In this document: piece after piece, positions 38,381 to 47,283 of the stretch
How the letters are laid out: each line of letters starts with the position of its first letter
How positions within the stretch are numbered: position 1 is the first letter of the stretch
NCBI GenBank assembly: GCA_017531925.1
Contig: JAFXKD010000008.1
Span: 1 to 61,713, forward strand
DNA from: Clostridia bacterium
Lineage (GTDB): Bacteria; Bacillota; Clostridia; Oscillospirales; CAG-272
Length of the DNA stretch: 61,713 nucleotides
Direction: 5' to 3'
The notes under the pieces: model-generated
What the model was told of the DNA's origin: nothing
Databases searched by the model: none
What the model saw: only the letters and a program-made list of their open reading frames with translations
Position numbers and translations under genes: made by a program

Positions 38381-40039
38381 TTATTGTTTTGTCCATCTAT
38401 ATACTCTTGTTTCATAGGGCTTAAGGGTTGTGCCATCGAGCTTATCGTAGTTGGAGAGCAAAAGCTCTGCGCTTGCAAGATCAAAGCCTGCGGGAACTCT
38501 CCATTTCTTTGTCTTTTCTGTAAATGAGCAAACTATAAGAAGCTTTTCCTTATCATCCTCACGGGAATAAGTATAAAGAGAAGATGAAAGCCTGCCATAT
38601 TCCTTGTAGCTTCCGTGTCTCACGCTTGAAAGCTCCTTGCGAAGCTTGATAGCACGGCGGTAGAAGTTGAGAACGGAATCCTCATCCTTTTCCTGATCGG
38701 CAACGTTGATCTGCTTGTAGTTTTCGTTAACGTAGAACCAAGGCGTGCCGGTAGTAAAGCCGGCATTCTCCTCTGCACTCCACTGAACGGGAGTACGGGC
38801 AGAATCGCGTGAGCCGTGCCATAATCTCTGCAAGCGCTTTTCGGGAGATTTCTTTGTAGCAACGTTAAAATACTGCCAGCGCGTCTGAACATCCTCGTAC
38901 ATTTCGGGATCACTCGGATACCAGTTAGTCATACCTATCTCCTGTCCCTGATAGATAAAGGGAGTTCCCTTTTGGAAAAGATAGGATACCGCAAGCATCT
39001 TTCCGCTTTCCTTTTGGAATTTTTCGCTTCCGTAGCGGGAGACCATTCTCGGATGGTCGTGGTTCTCAATGTAGAGCATATTCCAGCCCTTGCCGTCAAG
39101 CTTGTCCTGCCATTTTGTATAGGTCCTTTTTAACTTACGAAGGTTAAAGGGCATATGGTAATAGTCACTCATAAAGCTATCAGCCTCCTGAGTGGCGAAC
39201 TGAATGAACATATCAAGCACGGGTGCGTTATTCTCGTCAATGTATTCAAGAGCCTTCTTTGGCGTTACAAGGGGGGATTCCGCAAGCGTCATACAATCAT
39301 ATTTTGAAAATACGTCGCGGTGAAATTCCTCGAGATACTCGTGAAGATGAGGGCCGTGGTTAAACATAAAGATACCCTTCGATGCAGGCATATAGTTATC
39401 GTTCGGCAGACCCTCGGGCTTTGAAATAAATGTGATAACGTCCTCTCTGAAGCCGTCAACGCCCATATCGAGCCAGAAGCGGAGTATCTTTTTGACCTCC
39501 TCGCGCACAAGGGGATTATCCATATTGAGATCCGCCTGCTGGATAGCAAAAAGATGCATATAATATTCCTGACGCACCTCATCCCAAGCCCAAGCCTTTC
39601 CCTCAAAGAGAGAATCCCAGTTATTTGGAAGCTTGCCGCCGGGCTTTGCGGGACGCCAGATATAGTAATCGGTATAGGGGTCTATTCTCTGACGACTCTT
39701 CTGAAACCACTCGTGCTGATCGCTCGTGTGATTTACAACAAGGTCCATAATTACCTTCATTCCGCGCTCGTGCGCGCCGTCAAGGACCTTCTTGAATGCC
39801 TCCATACCGCCAAATTCTTCGGCGATATCGTAATAATCTGAAATATCGTATCCGCAATCCACTCCGGGAGAAGGATAGAGCGGCGAAAACCAGATGCCGT
39901 CACAACCGAGTGACTTTATATAATCGAGCTTTTCATAAACACCGTACAGGTCTCCCATTCCGTCCCCGTCTCCGTCCTTGAACGATCGGGGCCATATCTG
40001 ATAGAACACCATATCCTTATACCATCTTTGCTTTTTCAT
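38381..40039 (-). CDS. Oligo-1,6-glucosidase / alpha-glucosidase, GH13
   Basis: 552 residues from the ATG at 40039 (TAAGGAG ahead). No signal peptide, so cytosolic. GH13 regions are DLVVNHTSDQH (about 99-109), DGFREDVI with nucleophile D200, TLAES with acid E254 and ENHDHPR with D328. A Val follows the nucleophile, which in this subfamily goes with action on alpha-1,6 bonds of isomaltose-type sugars; alpha-1,4 activity is not excluded. The C-terminal beta domain carries YEDVQTRWQYF and LSSVRHGSYKEY-type strands. It stands alone with its own promoter at 40081. Confidence 0.92.
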   Translation of the reverse strand: MKKQRWYKDMVFYQIWPRSFKDGDGDGMGDLYGVYEKLDYIKSLGCDGIWFSPLYPSPGVDCGYDISDYYDIAEEFGGMEAFKKVLDGAHERGMKVIMDLVVNHTSDQHEWFQKSRQRIDPYTDYYIWRPAKPGGKLPNNWDSLFEGKAWAWDEVRQEYYMHLFAIQQADLNMDNPLVREEVKKILRFWLDMGVDGFREDVITFISKPEGLPNDNYMPASKGIFMFNHGPHLHEYLEEFHRDVFSKYDCMTLAESPLVTPKKALEYIDENNAPVLDMFIQFATQEADSFMSDYYHMPFNLRKLKRTYTKWQDKLDGKGWNMLYIENHDHPRMVSRYGSEKFQKESGKMLAVSYLFQKGTPFIYQGQEIGMTNWYPSDPEMYEDVQTRWQYFNVATKKSPEKRLQRLWHGSRDSARTPVQWSAEENAGFTTGTPWFYVNENYKQINVADQEKDEDSVLNFYRRAIKLRKELSSVRHGSYKEYGRLSSSLYTYSREDDKEKLLIVCSFTEKTKKWRVPAGFDLASAELLLSNYDKLDGTTLKPYETRVYRWTKQ

Positions 40040-40080
40040 AAATATCTCCTTAAAGTGTATTTGCAAGATCTTATAAGCCT

Positions 40081-40109
40081 ATTCTATCAAAAACAGTCCG
40101 CGTTGTCAA
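40081..40109 (-). promoter_or_regulatory. Promoter of the GH13 gene
   Basis: Minus-strand TTGACA (40104-40109), 17-base spacer, TAGAAT (40081-40086), about 35 bases before the ribosome site. This is a near-consensus sigma-A promoter. No equivalent was found for the divergent DUF3794 gene, which may use a sporulation sigma factor. Confidence 0.75.
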
Positions 40110-40195
40110 TCACTAAGTAGCATTATCCTCGCTTTTTATCATATTATTTTGCAATCTCGAATATATTTTTATCAAAAAGCAAAGGAGCGAAATAT

Positions 40196-41731
40196 ATGAA
40201 CAGTAATAAAGATAACGCGGGCTATTTTTCGGGGATGCCCGTTTATGACGGCAGGCTTACCGCCGATCTTAATTCCGATTTTACCCTACCCGATTATCAG
40301 AGTGAGATACGCCGCCTTCTCGGCGTGAGAGCGCAAATAGCTCCGGAGGGTGAGTATCTGGGTAACGGGAACGCGGAGCTTTCGGGAAAGGTAATTTACA
40401 AGGCAACGTACGTGGGAGCTGACGGAGAGCTTTACTGCGTGCCGCTTTCGGAGAGCTACTCGTTCTCACTTCCCTTTGATCTCACCTCCCACGCGGTAAG
40501 CGTTGATGACGTGACCGTATTTTCTCAGATACGGAGCGAAAGCGTCAGCGCGCGCGTTTTGGGTCCGCGCAAGCTCAGTGTCAAATCAAAGCTGAGCTGC
40601 AAGGCGTTAGCTTTGACGCCAATGCTTCACACACCCGAAGCCTCGGGAGCGATCCCTCAAAGCTCTCTTGAGCATCTGATGGGTGAAGCGGATTCTCTCG
40701 TGCCCAAAAGACTCCGCTTAGAGCCTCTGACCCTGAATGATACACTTCCTCTCGATCAATCCGCGGACAATGTAAGAGCGGTAACGTGTGACAGTGTTGC
40801 AATCGTAAACGATTGCTCCGCATCCGGAGGACGCGTGCGTGTTTCGGGTGAGGTGATACTTAAGATACTCTACTGTAACGACGCAGAAAGCGATTATCCT
40901 CTGTGCGCTACGCGAAAGCTCCCCTTTTCCGCCTCCGCCTATTGTGAGGATGCCGACACGGATTGTGATGTAAGCGCGGACGTTTATATCACAGATGAGC
41001 AGATATTGGTTGATGATAATGGCATATCCTCCGAGCTTATCCTGTCAGCTTGCGTAAATGTGAGAAAAAATGAACGCGTTCCCTTTGTAGCCGATGCATA
41101 TTCCACGGATTTTGCCACCGAAAGCATCTTCAAGGACGTACAGGTTATGAGTGCATTAAAATCCGTTAACGGAAATCTGACACAAAACGAGCTTCGTTCT
41201 CTTGATGAGCTTAAGCTTCCACACGATTTTAAGATAATAGACGTGTTTGCAAGAGCAAGAGCTGATGAGCTTTTGACTAGTGAGAGTGGCAGACTCTCGC
41301 TCTGCGGTGAATGCACCTACTTCGTGCTCTGCTTCTGTGATGACGAATATCTTGTAAAGGAGCTGAGCTTCCCCTTCCGATACGAGCTTGACAGCAGATA
41401 TACCGCCGATACCGACAATGAGCTTCACTACTGTGCGGATGCGTGTGCTGTATCTGCGCGTGCAAGGCACGATGGAGAAAGACTGTTTATAGACGGCGAG
41501 CTTAATATCCGCATAAGTCTCGAAAAGAAGAAATGCTTTCAAATGCTCAGCAAAATAAGCGCGGGCGAAAGACTGGTAAAGAGCAGCGGCGCGATGACCC
41601 TCTGCTATCCCGACAGGGGAGAATCCCTCTGGAGCGTTGCAAAGCGCTACGGTGAGCCCATTAGCAAGCTCAAAAAGCAGAATTCCCTGGCCGATAACGA
41701 TATTTCGAAGAAAAAATACCTCGTTATATAA
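40196..41731 (+). CDS. DUF3794 (SPOCS) repeat protein with C-terminal LysM domain
   Basis: A 511-residue protein without signal peptide. It has repeated SPOCS/DUF3794-type stretches (about 30-130 starting GYFSGMPVYDGRL, about 175-275, and about 325-435), the pattern of clostridial spore-coat or cortex-associated proteins. The end is a LysM domain (DRGESLWSVAKRYGEPISKL, about 465-511) that can bind peptidoglycan. Such proteins are linked with spore morphogenesis in Clostridia, which supports an endospore-forming host; the exact role is not known. AAAGGAG precedes the ATG and a strong terminator follows 4 bases after the stop. Confidence 0.85.
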   Translation: MNSNKDNAGYFSGMPVYDGRLTADLNSDFTLPDYQSEIRRLLGVRAQIAPEGEYLGNGNAELSGKVIYKATYVGADGELYCVPLSESYSFSLPFDLTSHAVSVDDVTVFSQIRSESVSARVLGPRKLSVKSKLSCKALALTPMLHTPEASGAIPQSSLEHLMGEADSLVPKRLRLEPLTLNDTLPLDQSADNVRAVTCDSVAIVNDCSASGGRVRVSGEVILKILYCNDAESDYPLCATRKLPFSASAYCEDADTDCDVSADVYITDEQILVDDNGISSELILSACVNVRKNERVPFVADAYSTDFATESIFKDVQVMSALKSVNGNLTQNELRSLDELKLPHDFKIIDVFARARADELLTSESGRLSLCGECTYFVLCFCDDEYLVKELSFPFRYELDSRYTADTDNELHYCADACAVSARARHDGERLFIDGELNIRISLEKKKCFQMLSKISAGERLVKSSGAMTLCYPDRGESLWSVAKRYGEPISKLKKQNSLADNDISKKKYLVI

Positions 41732-41735
41732 AAAA

Positions 41736-41761
41736 GAAAAAGCCGATCAGTCGGCTTTTTC
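41736..41761. terminator. Bidirectional terminator overlapping a coding end
   Basis: An 11-bp stem (41736-41746 with 41751-41761), TCAG loop, followed by C and seven T on the plus strand. It ends the DUF3794 gene. On the minus strand the same DNA encodes the last residues and stop of the membrane protein at 41747, whose tail is Lys-rich for that reason. Confidence 0.88.
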
Positions 41762-42484
41762 TTTTTTTCTTAATCTTTGGCAATACTGCGTGCAAAGCTT
41801 GTCAGTACATTCCGAGCATTTAAGAGCCATATTTGAGTTCTCCCAGAATCTTTCGGGATGAAGGTATATCTGAAGCTCCCAAACGACGATATCGATCAAC
41901 GAAAGCACAAGGAGGGATACGGAGAAAAAGCTTCCCACCATAAGCATTGGCGTAAACATCATCATATGGTCCCAGTTGAATATTCTGCAGGTCGTACAGC
42001 ACTTGTTTCCAAGCATAAGCCTGAAGGGACACCATATAAGTACACAGATAAGGTCGCACACGTAAAACGCAATACTTATAAGGAAGAGATGCTTGTTATC
42101 AAGCACCTTGAAGTGTCTGAGCGCGCTGATGAGAGCAATGAACGAAGCCCAAAGAGCCATCACCTTGCCCGCTGCCTTATTGGTCTTTTTAATATAATCC
42201 TTAAGCTTGTCCCAATCGATAAGCTTATGTATAGCCGTTTTGAACTTTTCCTTAAACTGCTTTTGAGAACCAAGCGCAATATTCTTTACAGGAAAAAGCT
42301 GACTTACCATATCGTAAACCCAAGCTCCCCACAAAATGTGAAACACGGAAAATTTCTTAAAGAAATTCCAACCCTCCACGACCTCAAACTGTCCCGGGGC
42401 GTAAAAATATAGAATTATACTAGCAATCAGTATGGTTATCCTTATTCCGAGCTTTTTAAAATATACTTTCCTTATTTTAGACAT
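41747..42484 (-). CDS. Polytopic membrane protein with Cys clusters, unknown function
   Basis: 245 residues from the ATG at 42484 (AAAGG 8 bases ahead; a TTG one codon earlier is less likely). Hydrophobic segments lie near 14-30, 45-62, 108-128, 134-160 and 175-205. Between the last two membrane segments is GNKCCTTCRIFNWDHMMM, and the tail is CSECTDKLCTQYC, which resembles a small metal or Fe-S binding cluster. I recognise no functional name. It has its own promoter at 42526 and is convergent with the spore gene, so it is probably not part of the butyrate operon. Confidence 0.7.
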   Translation of the reverse strand: MSKIRKVYFKKLGIRITILIASIILYFYAPGQFEVVEGWNFFKKFSVFHILWGAWVYDMVSQLFPVKNIALGSQKQFKEKFKTAIHKLIDWDKLKDYIKKTNKAAGKVMALWASFIALISALRHFKVLDNKHLFLISIAFYVCDLICVLIWCPFRLMLGNKCCTTCRIFNWDHMMMFTPMLMVGSFFSVSLLVLSLIDIVVWELQIYLHPERFWENSNMALKCSECTDKLCTQYCQRLRKKEKAD

Positions 42485-42525
42485 CAATGCTACCTTTCAT
42501 TAATAAATTGACATATATCTATAAT

Positions 42526-42554
42526 ATTATACACTAATTTTTCTCCTTGCGCAA
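42526..42554 (-). promoter_or_regulatory. Promoter of the membrane protein gene
   Basis: Minus-strand TTGCGC (42549-42554), 17-base spacer, TATAAT (42526-42531), about 40 bases before the ATG. It lies between the operon terminator (42591-42615) and the gene, which fits separate transcription. Confidence 0.65.
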
Positions 42555-42579
42555 GTACCTCGATCAACAAAATTGGCTA

Positions 42580-42615
42580 TAAAATAAAAAATACCGCCGC
42601 ATTTAGCGGCGGTAT
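42580..42615 (-). terminator. Terminator of the leftward CoA/Liv operon
   Basis: A 10-bp GC-rich stem, ATACCGCCGC (42591-42600) with GCGGCGGTAT (42606-42615), loop ATTTA. Leftward, it is followed by TTTTTATTTTATAG. It lies just after the stop of the alpha/beta hydrolase at 42627. Confidence 0.9.
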
Positions 42616-42626
42616 AGATCAATAAT

Positions 42627-43502
42627 TTATTTGGAGAAAAACTCTACTACATCCGAAGCAAGCTTATCGGGGCAATCCACCATTGGCGAGTGACCGCAAT
42701 TTGGATAAGGAAGAAGTGTTGCAAGCTCGCCGAGCGCATTGTAGTTATCCATTACCATATATGCGGGAACAACGATGTCCTTCTCTGCCATTGTGAGCGC
42801 AACGGGACATTTGATATTGTGTATGGATCCGTCGCCCTTGCCGTAAGGAGTAAATTCATCACTCATATTGAGATTTGCAAGAGCCCAGTCGAGATCGACA
42901 AGGTTTCTCTGCTTTAAGGTCTCTGCCATCCAGCGATCGTTATCCTCGCGGGAGGGCTTATTTACCGTGTAGATGGTAGCATCCCAAATAGCAGTCATAG
43001 TAGCCGCGTCACCCTTTTCAAAGCAGGCAAGTGCGGGAGCTACCTGAATAGGATCGGCACCCATCTCCTCCTTGCTTGAATAAGGCTCGCCCGTTGATTT
43101 GAAGTTCTCCTTCTTGAAAACGGGATATCCCTTAAGTCCCGCGCCCTCAATATCAAAGAATTTCTTAATCTTCTCGGGATATTTCGCGCAGAGCTTGAGC
43201 GAAACGCCTCCGCCGTTTGACCAACCTACAAGATAAACGCTTCCAAGACCCAATGCGTCGATAAAGAGCGCAACGTCATCCGCAAGTTCCTCAAGAGTAT
43301 CGAATCTCTCGTTATAGCTCGAATCTCCAAATCCGCGAAGATCCACCGCTACGCATCTGTATTTGTCGCAGATCCTATCAATAAGGGGCTCGTAGTGAAC
43401 TGAGCTGGACATATTTCCGTGTACCATAAGTACAACGTCGCCCTCTCCTCTGTCAAGATATGCTAAGGTTTCTTTACCAATGGATATGTATTTCTTTTCC
43501 AT
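42627..43502 (-). CDS. Alpha/beta hydrolase
   Basis: A 291-residue cytosolic protein of the alpha/beta hydrolase fold. Features are the oxyanion block VHGNMSSSVHY, the nucleophile elbow LVGWSNGGG (Ser), a likely acid in AEKDIVVP and the catalytic His in PNCGHSPM. Substrate unknown: an ester, thioester or lactone is possible. It is the last gene of the leftward unit, 20 bases after a second hydrolase and downstream of a CoA-transferase, so it could open a lactone or release an acid that is then activated; this is inference. AGGAG precedes its ATG. Confidence 0.85.
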   Translation of the reverse strand: MEKKYISIGKETLAYLDRGEGDVVLMVHGNMSSSVHYEPLIDRICDKYRCVAVDLRGFGDSSYNERFDTLEELADDVALFIDALGLGSVYLVGWSNGGGVSLKLCAKYPEKIKKFFDIEGAGLKGYPVFKKENFKSTGEPYSSKEEMGADPIQVAPALACFEKGDAATMTAIWDATIYTVNKPSREDNDRWMAETLKQRNLVDLDWALANLNMSDEFTPYGKGDGSIHNIKCPVALTMAEKDIVVPAYMVMDNYNALGELATLLPYPNCGHSPMVDCPDKLASDVVEFFSK

Positions 43503-43522
43503 ATTAATTCTCCTTAATAGAA

Positions 43523-44344
43523 TTATATCTGCACGGGTTCATCGTCAAGATTTACAAAGCCGAGCGTTAGGGTGAGAAACGCCGCAGGGTCCTCGTACAT
43601 ACTCGCGTGGCCCGAGCCGTTTATTGTTACATAGGTGCTTCCCTTTATCCTCTCGTGAAGTAGGATCTGCTCAGTGGGAGGAACGAGTCCGTCCTCCGAG
43701 CAGGAGATTATTAGAGTGGGGCAGCTTATCTCGTGAACGCGATCCATATAATTGTAGTCCCTTGAGCTGTCCGTGAGCCTTATAAGAGCCTCAAGAACTG
43801 CGGGATTTGAAAAATACGGGATGAGCGTTCCCTCGCGTCTATCCATCCAAGCAGCTTCTCTTTCATAAAACTCCGTTGAATAGATAACGGGAATGGTAGT
43901 AAGATAATATGCAAGTCCGTCGCCCGTTCTTGCCACGGCATTCCAACCGTCACCGATCTTGCGGAGCCAATCGCTCGTTCTTGCGCAGGTATTGGCAAGC
44001 ACAAGTCTGCGAACGTATTCCGGATGCTCTACCGCGTACTGCACAGCTACCTCACCGCCATAGGATATACCCATAATATTATATCTTTCGTATGGCAAAA
44101 GCTTAAAAATCGCGTGAAGTAATCTCACCTGTATAGCGTGCGTATAGCTCTCGGTCATGCGGGAGCTTTGTCCCTGATCGAGAAAGTCAACGAGTATGAC
44201 GGTATTGAATTTTGTAAGGTTCTTCATAAGAGGCTTCCAGCTGTTCGTGGACATCATTATACCGTTGAGTATAACTAGCGGTTCACCGCTCTCTCCGTGC
44301 ACCTCGTAATAGACCTTTTTGCCTTCAAAATCGAAAAATGCCAT
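43523..44344 (-). CDS. Alpha/beta hydrolase
   Basis: A 273-residue protein with LNGIMMSTNSW, nucleophile elbow IMGISYGGE, acid block CSEDGLVPP and histidine block GSGHASMYE. It is not a close copy of the neighbour at 42627 despite sharing the fold, so the two likely act on different substrates or in sequence. It ends 20 bases before that gene and begins 11 bases after the CoA-transferase stop. Enzymes of this shape include 3-oxoadipate enol-lactonase-like and thioesterase-like proteins; no closer call is possible. Confidence 0.82.
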   Translation of the reverse strand: MAFFDFEGKKVYYEVHGESGEPLVILNGIMMSTNSWKPLMKNLTKFNTVILVDFLDQGQSSRMTESYTHAIQVRLLHAIFKLLPYERYNIMGISYGGEVAVQYAVEHPEYVRRLVLANTCARTSDWLRKIGDGWNAVARTGDGLAYYLTTIPVIYSTEFYEREAAWMDRREGTLIPYFSNPAVLEALIRLTDSSRDYNYMDRVHEISCPTLIISCSEDGLVPPTEQILLHERIKGSTYVTINGSGHASMYEDPAAFLTLTLGFVNLDDEPVQI

Positions 44345-44355
44345 AATACTTCCTC

Positions 44356-45660
44356 TTAACCCTTGATTATACCAAGAGCTACCGCATCCTTAGTGAGCTG
44401 CTCTCTGAAATCGGGATGAGCAACGGATATGATAAGTCTTGCTCTGTCAGCCATTGACGTACCGCGAAGACATACAGCGCCGTACTCGGTAACGAGCCAG
44501 TCGATATCGTTTCTGGAAAGAGAAACAGCCGCGCCAGCCTTAAGAGTGGGAACTATCTTTGAGGTCTCAACTCTCTCACCGGTAGCCTTGTTCTTTACCA
44601 TAGCTGTGGAGTAAAGAGCGATGATGGATCTGCCGTTTCTTGACTTCTGAGCGCCGATAGCCGTGTCAGCCTGTCCGCCCGTACCGGAGAACTGAACGTG
44701 ACCTATGGATTCGGAGCAGCACTGACCGAAGAGGTCGATCTCAATAGTGGAGTTGATGGACACCTGATTGTCATTCTGTGAAATGGTGTGAGGATCGTTG
44801 ACCCAAGCGCCGTCGCGTATCTCAACCGCAGGATTATCGTCGATAAAGTCGTAAAGCTCCTTAGTACCCATAGCGAAGGCAGCAACCATCTTACCTTGAT
44901 TTATCTGCTTGTTCTTACCTGTGATAACGCCCGCCTTTGCAAGCTTAACCATACCGCTCGTAAGCATCTCGGTGTGTACACCAAGATCCTTCTTATCCAT
45001 AAGGGATGCCGCAACCGCGTTGGGAATTCCACCGATACCGAGCTGGATGCAGTCACCATCGTGGATCATATCGGCAATATACTTACCGATTATCATATCC
45101 TTCTCGTTGGGCTCTGCGTCAGCGATCTCGGGCATGGGATAATCACACTCAACAACGTAGTCGATATCGTTCAAATGGAGCTGAACGTCGCCGAAGGTTC
45201 TGGGAGCATTGGGGTTGATCTCAAGAATTACGGTCTTTGCCTCTCTTATCATAGCAAGCTCGTATGTATTTGAAAGAGAAAGCGATACGTAGCCGTGCTT
45301 ATCGGGCATTGACGCGATACCAACGTAGATATCGGGCTTGCGATGGCAAAGACGCTTGAAGGATGCAAGGTGAAGGTGGTTGTAAATAAAGCTTACGTTT
45401 CCGTTAGCCTGAGCCTTTCTGAGCGCAGGGGTATAGAACCAGCTGTCTATCTGGAAGGTGTCGGCATAAGCGGGATTTACCATAAACTCGTAAGCTCCCA
45501 TGGGAAGACAGTTGCTAACAAGCACGTCCTTAACGCTTCCCGCAATTGTGTGAAGATTCGTCATGAATTCTCTGCCCTCTGCAGAGCCAAGACCTGTTAC
45601 GATGTAGTCGCCGTCGCGCACGAGAGCAAGAGCTTCATTGATAGATACGTATTTTGCCAT
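44356..45660 (-). CDS. Acetyl-CoA:carboxylate CoA-transferase (4-hydroxybutyrate/butyrate type)
   Basis: A 434-residue protein of the 4-hydroxybutyrate CoA-transferase/acetyl-CoA hydrolase family. Typical blocks are GIGGIPNAVAASL (about 220), NSTIEIDLFGQ near the catalytic Glu region, SGTGGQADTAIG and TEYGAVCLRG. It would exchange CoA between acetyl-CoA and an acid such as butyrate or 4-hydroxybutyrate, thereby either activating an imported acid or releasing butyrate with acetyl-CoA recovery. AAAAGGAG precedes the start. A 207-base gap upstream separates it from livK and may contain its own promoter (minus-strand TTGCAA and TTTATA with a 17-base spacer near 45726-45755). Confidence 0.88.
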   Translation of the reverse strand: MAKYVSINEALALVRDGDYIVTGLGSAEGREFMTNLHTIAGSVKDVLVSNCLPMGAYEFMVNPAYADTFQIDSWFYTPALRKAQANGNVSFIYNHLHLASFKRLCHRKPDIYVGIASMPDKHGYVSLSLSNTYELAMIREAKTVILEINPNAPRTFGDVQLHLNDIDYVVECDYPMPEIADAEPNEKDMIIGKYIADMIHDGDCIQLGIGGIPNAVAASLMDKKDLGVHTEMLTSGMVKLAKAGVITGKNKQINQGKMVAAFAMGTKELYDFIDDNPAVEIRDGAWVNDPHTISQNDNQVSINSTIEIDLFGQCCSESIGHVQFSGTGGQADTAIGAQKSRNGRSIIALYSTAMVKNKATGERVETSKIVPTLKAGAAVSLSRNDIDWLVTEYGAVCLRGTSMADRARLIISVAHPDFREQLTKDAVALGIIKG

Positions 45661-45791
45661 AGTTTTTTTCTCCTTTTCAGGTTTATTTGAATTTTATTTT
45701 TAAGTAAATTAAATTTATATAAATCGCTTGCGCGAATTGTTTGCAAATTCAGAAAATATATAGTTTTTATTGTTTTTTATATATAGTTTTC

Positions 45792-45825
45792 GCGATGAAG
45801 GGCAAATGCCCTTCATCGCTTTTTT
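45792..45825 (+). terminator. Terminator-like hairpin facing rightward
   Basis: A perfect 12-bp stem (45792-45803 with 45808-45819), AAAT loop, then six T on the plus strand. Leftward the stem is followed by GAAAACTATATA and would not terminate. Both flanking genes run leftward, so the orientation is unexpected. A second small stem AGCTAT/ATAGCT lies at about 45831-45846. Confidence 0.7.
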
Positions 45826-45867
45826 CAGTTAGCTATTGAAATAGCTTAAAAACAGATGGAAATCTAA

Positions 45868-47241
45868 TTACTGAATGGAGCCTTCAAGTGTAGCAAGACC
45901 TGTGATTCCACGGTAAACTTCACCTACACCAAAGTTTGCCTTTGTATACTTGTTAAGAGCAAGTGCATCTATACCAAGTCTCTGGCCGTTTTCATAGCTT
46001 ACGCTTGTTCCCATAGGAACGTTCATAGGAGCCTCTTCCATAGCGTCGATGAAAGCTTCCCATGTAAGTGTCTTGCCGCTCATACGATCAAGACCCTGGC
46101 AGAATACGTTAGCAGAAACGTAACCAGCCATTGCATAAGAGTTAAGGTAGTTTGCGCTTACACCGTCAGCTGCCCAATCATAACCGCCAAGAAGACCCGC
46201 TGCTACAGCATCATCCTCAAGCTTGATGAGTGTCTCACCGTTGTGCTTAGCATAGAGAGTCATAATTCTTGCGAATTCAGCAAAATCATTCCAACCCTTG
46301 AAGGATGTGTCGGGAGCAGAACCTGTTACGAGCCATGCACCTGCATAAATGTTACGTGTGTCATTGATAGCACCGGAAAGAACAAGACCACCCATTGTAC
46401 CGTAGTTTGCACTTACGTAGGATGTGATGATGTTAACGTTCTCGTACTGAGCTGTTACGAATGTGTTAGCGATATTTACGAAGGGAGCCTGGTTAGCAGC
46501 GATGATAACAACGTCACATCCTGCATTCTTAAGAGCTGTAACTGCTGCTGAATAGTCAGTAGCATCTGCAGCAACTTCCTGAAGCTCGAATGTCTTACCA
46601 AGCTTCTGAGCCTCGATCTTGATACCGTTAAGCATACCCTTACCAGCCTCGTCAGTTGTAGCGATAACGCCTACCTTAGAGCCTGCGAGACCGCCTACTT
46701 CAACAGAAGCGAATGCTGTTGCGAGCATGGACTGACCCTCTGTATCGTAGATGGGCTGTACTGTCATAATGTTTCTCTCTGTGTTGTAAAGATCGGAAAC
46801 ACCACATACACCGTAAACCATAGGAATACCGTTTTCCTGAAGGTAGTCAACAGTTGCACCAACTGTGTTGGTACCGAAGTGACCAACAAGAGCGAAAACC
46901 TTATCCTCTTCAACGAGCTTCTTGGTATATGTCATACCAGCAGTGCCGTCAAAGCCATCGTCATAGTGATGGAATTCGATTGTGTACTTATTGCCGTCAG
47001 CATCCTTGTAGCCTTCGGTCTGAGTTGTGTAGTACCAGAAATATGCTTCCTGAGCATAGTTGAAGGGTACACCAACAGTAGCGAATGCGCCGGAGGTTGC
47101 AGCTGTGTTACCAACATGGATAACGTGGTTCTCGGAGTCGATACCCTGAGATGCAGTTGCGGGCTGAGGACAACCAACTACTGCAAGTGCCATGCATGCT
47201 ACGAGAGCAAGAGCGATGACGAGTTTGAGAGTTTTTTTCAT
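45868..47241 (-). CDS. livK: Liv-type ABC substrate-binding lipoprotein
   Basis: A 457-residue periplasmic-binding-fold protein with lipobox VVGC. Its blocks VGNTAATSGAFATVG, LVGHFGTNTVGATVDYLQENGIPMV (split here into shorter matches), TTDEAGKGMLNGIKI and ALKNAGCDVVIIAA are typical of LivJ/LivK. Such proteins bind branched-chain amino acids, but many relatives bind amides, urea, aromatic or short carboxylic acids. Its being co-transcribed with acyl-CoA enzymes rather than amino-acid genes favours a carboxylate, though this is inference. The gene is 42 bases after livF. Confidence 0.88.
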   Translation of the reverse strand: MKKTLKLVIALALVACMALAVVGCPQPATASQGIDSENHVIHVGNTAATSGAFATVGVPFNYAQEAYFWYYTTQTEGYKDADGNKYTIEFHHYDDGFDGTAGMTYTKKLVEEDKVFALVGHFGTNTVGATVDYLQENGIPMVYGVCGVSDLYNTERNIMTVQPIYDTEGQSMLATAFASVEVGGLAGSKVGVIATTDEAGKGMLNGIKIEAQKLGKTFELQEVAADATDYSAAVTALKNAGCDVVIIAANQAPFVNIANTFVTAQYENVNIITSYVSANYGTMGGLVLSGAINDTRNIYAGAWLVTGSAPDTSFKGWNDFAEFARIMTLYAKHNGETLIKLEDDAVAAGLLGGYDWAADGVSANYLNSYAMAGYVSANVFCQGLDRMSGKTLTWEAFIDAMEEAPMNVPMGTSVSYENGQRLGIDALALNKYTKANFGVGEVYRGITGLATLEGSIQ

Positions 47242-47283
47242 AATTATTCTCCTTTTGTTTTGATTTATGTTAAAGCTTGTGCT

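Noticed and set aside
40040-40195. Sporulation sigma-factor promoter for the DUF3794 gene
   Set aside because: A CATATTAT-like box is present near 40118-40130, but no convincing -35 partner is seen at correct spacing, so I do not annotate it.
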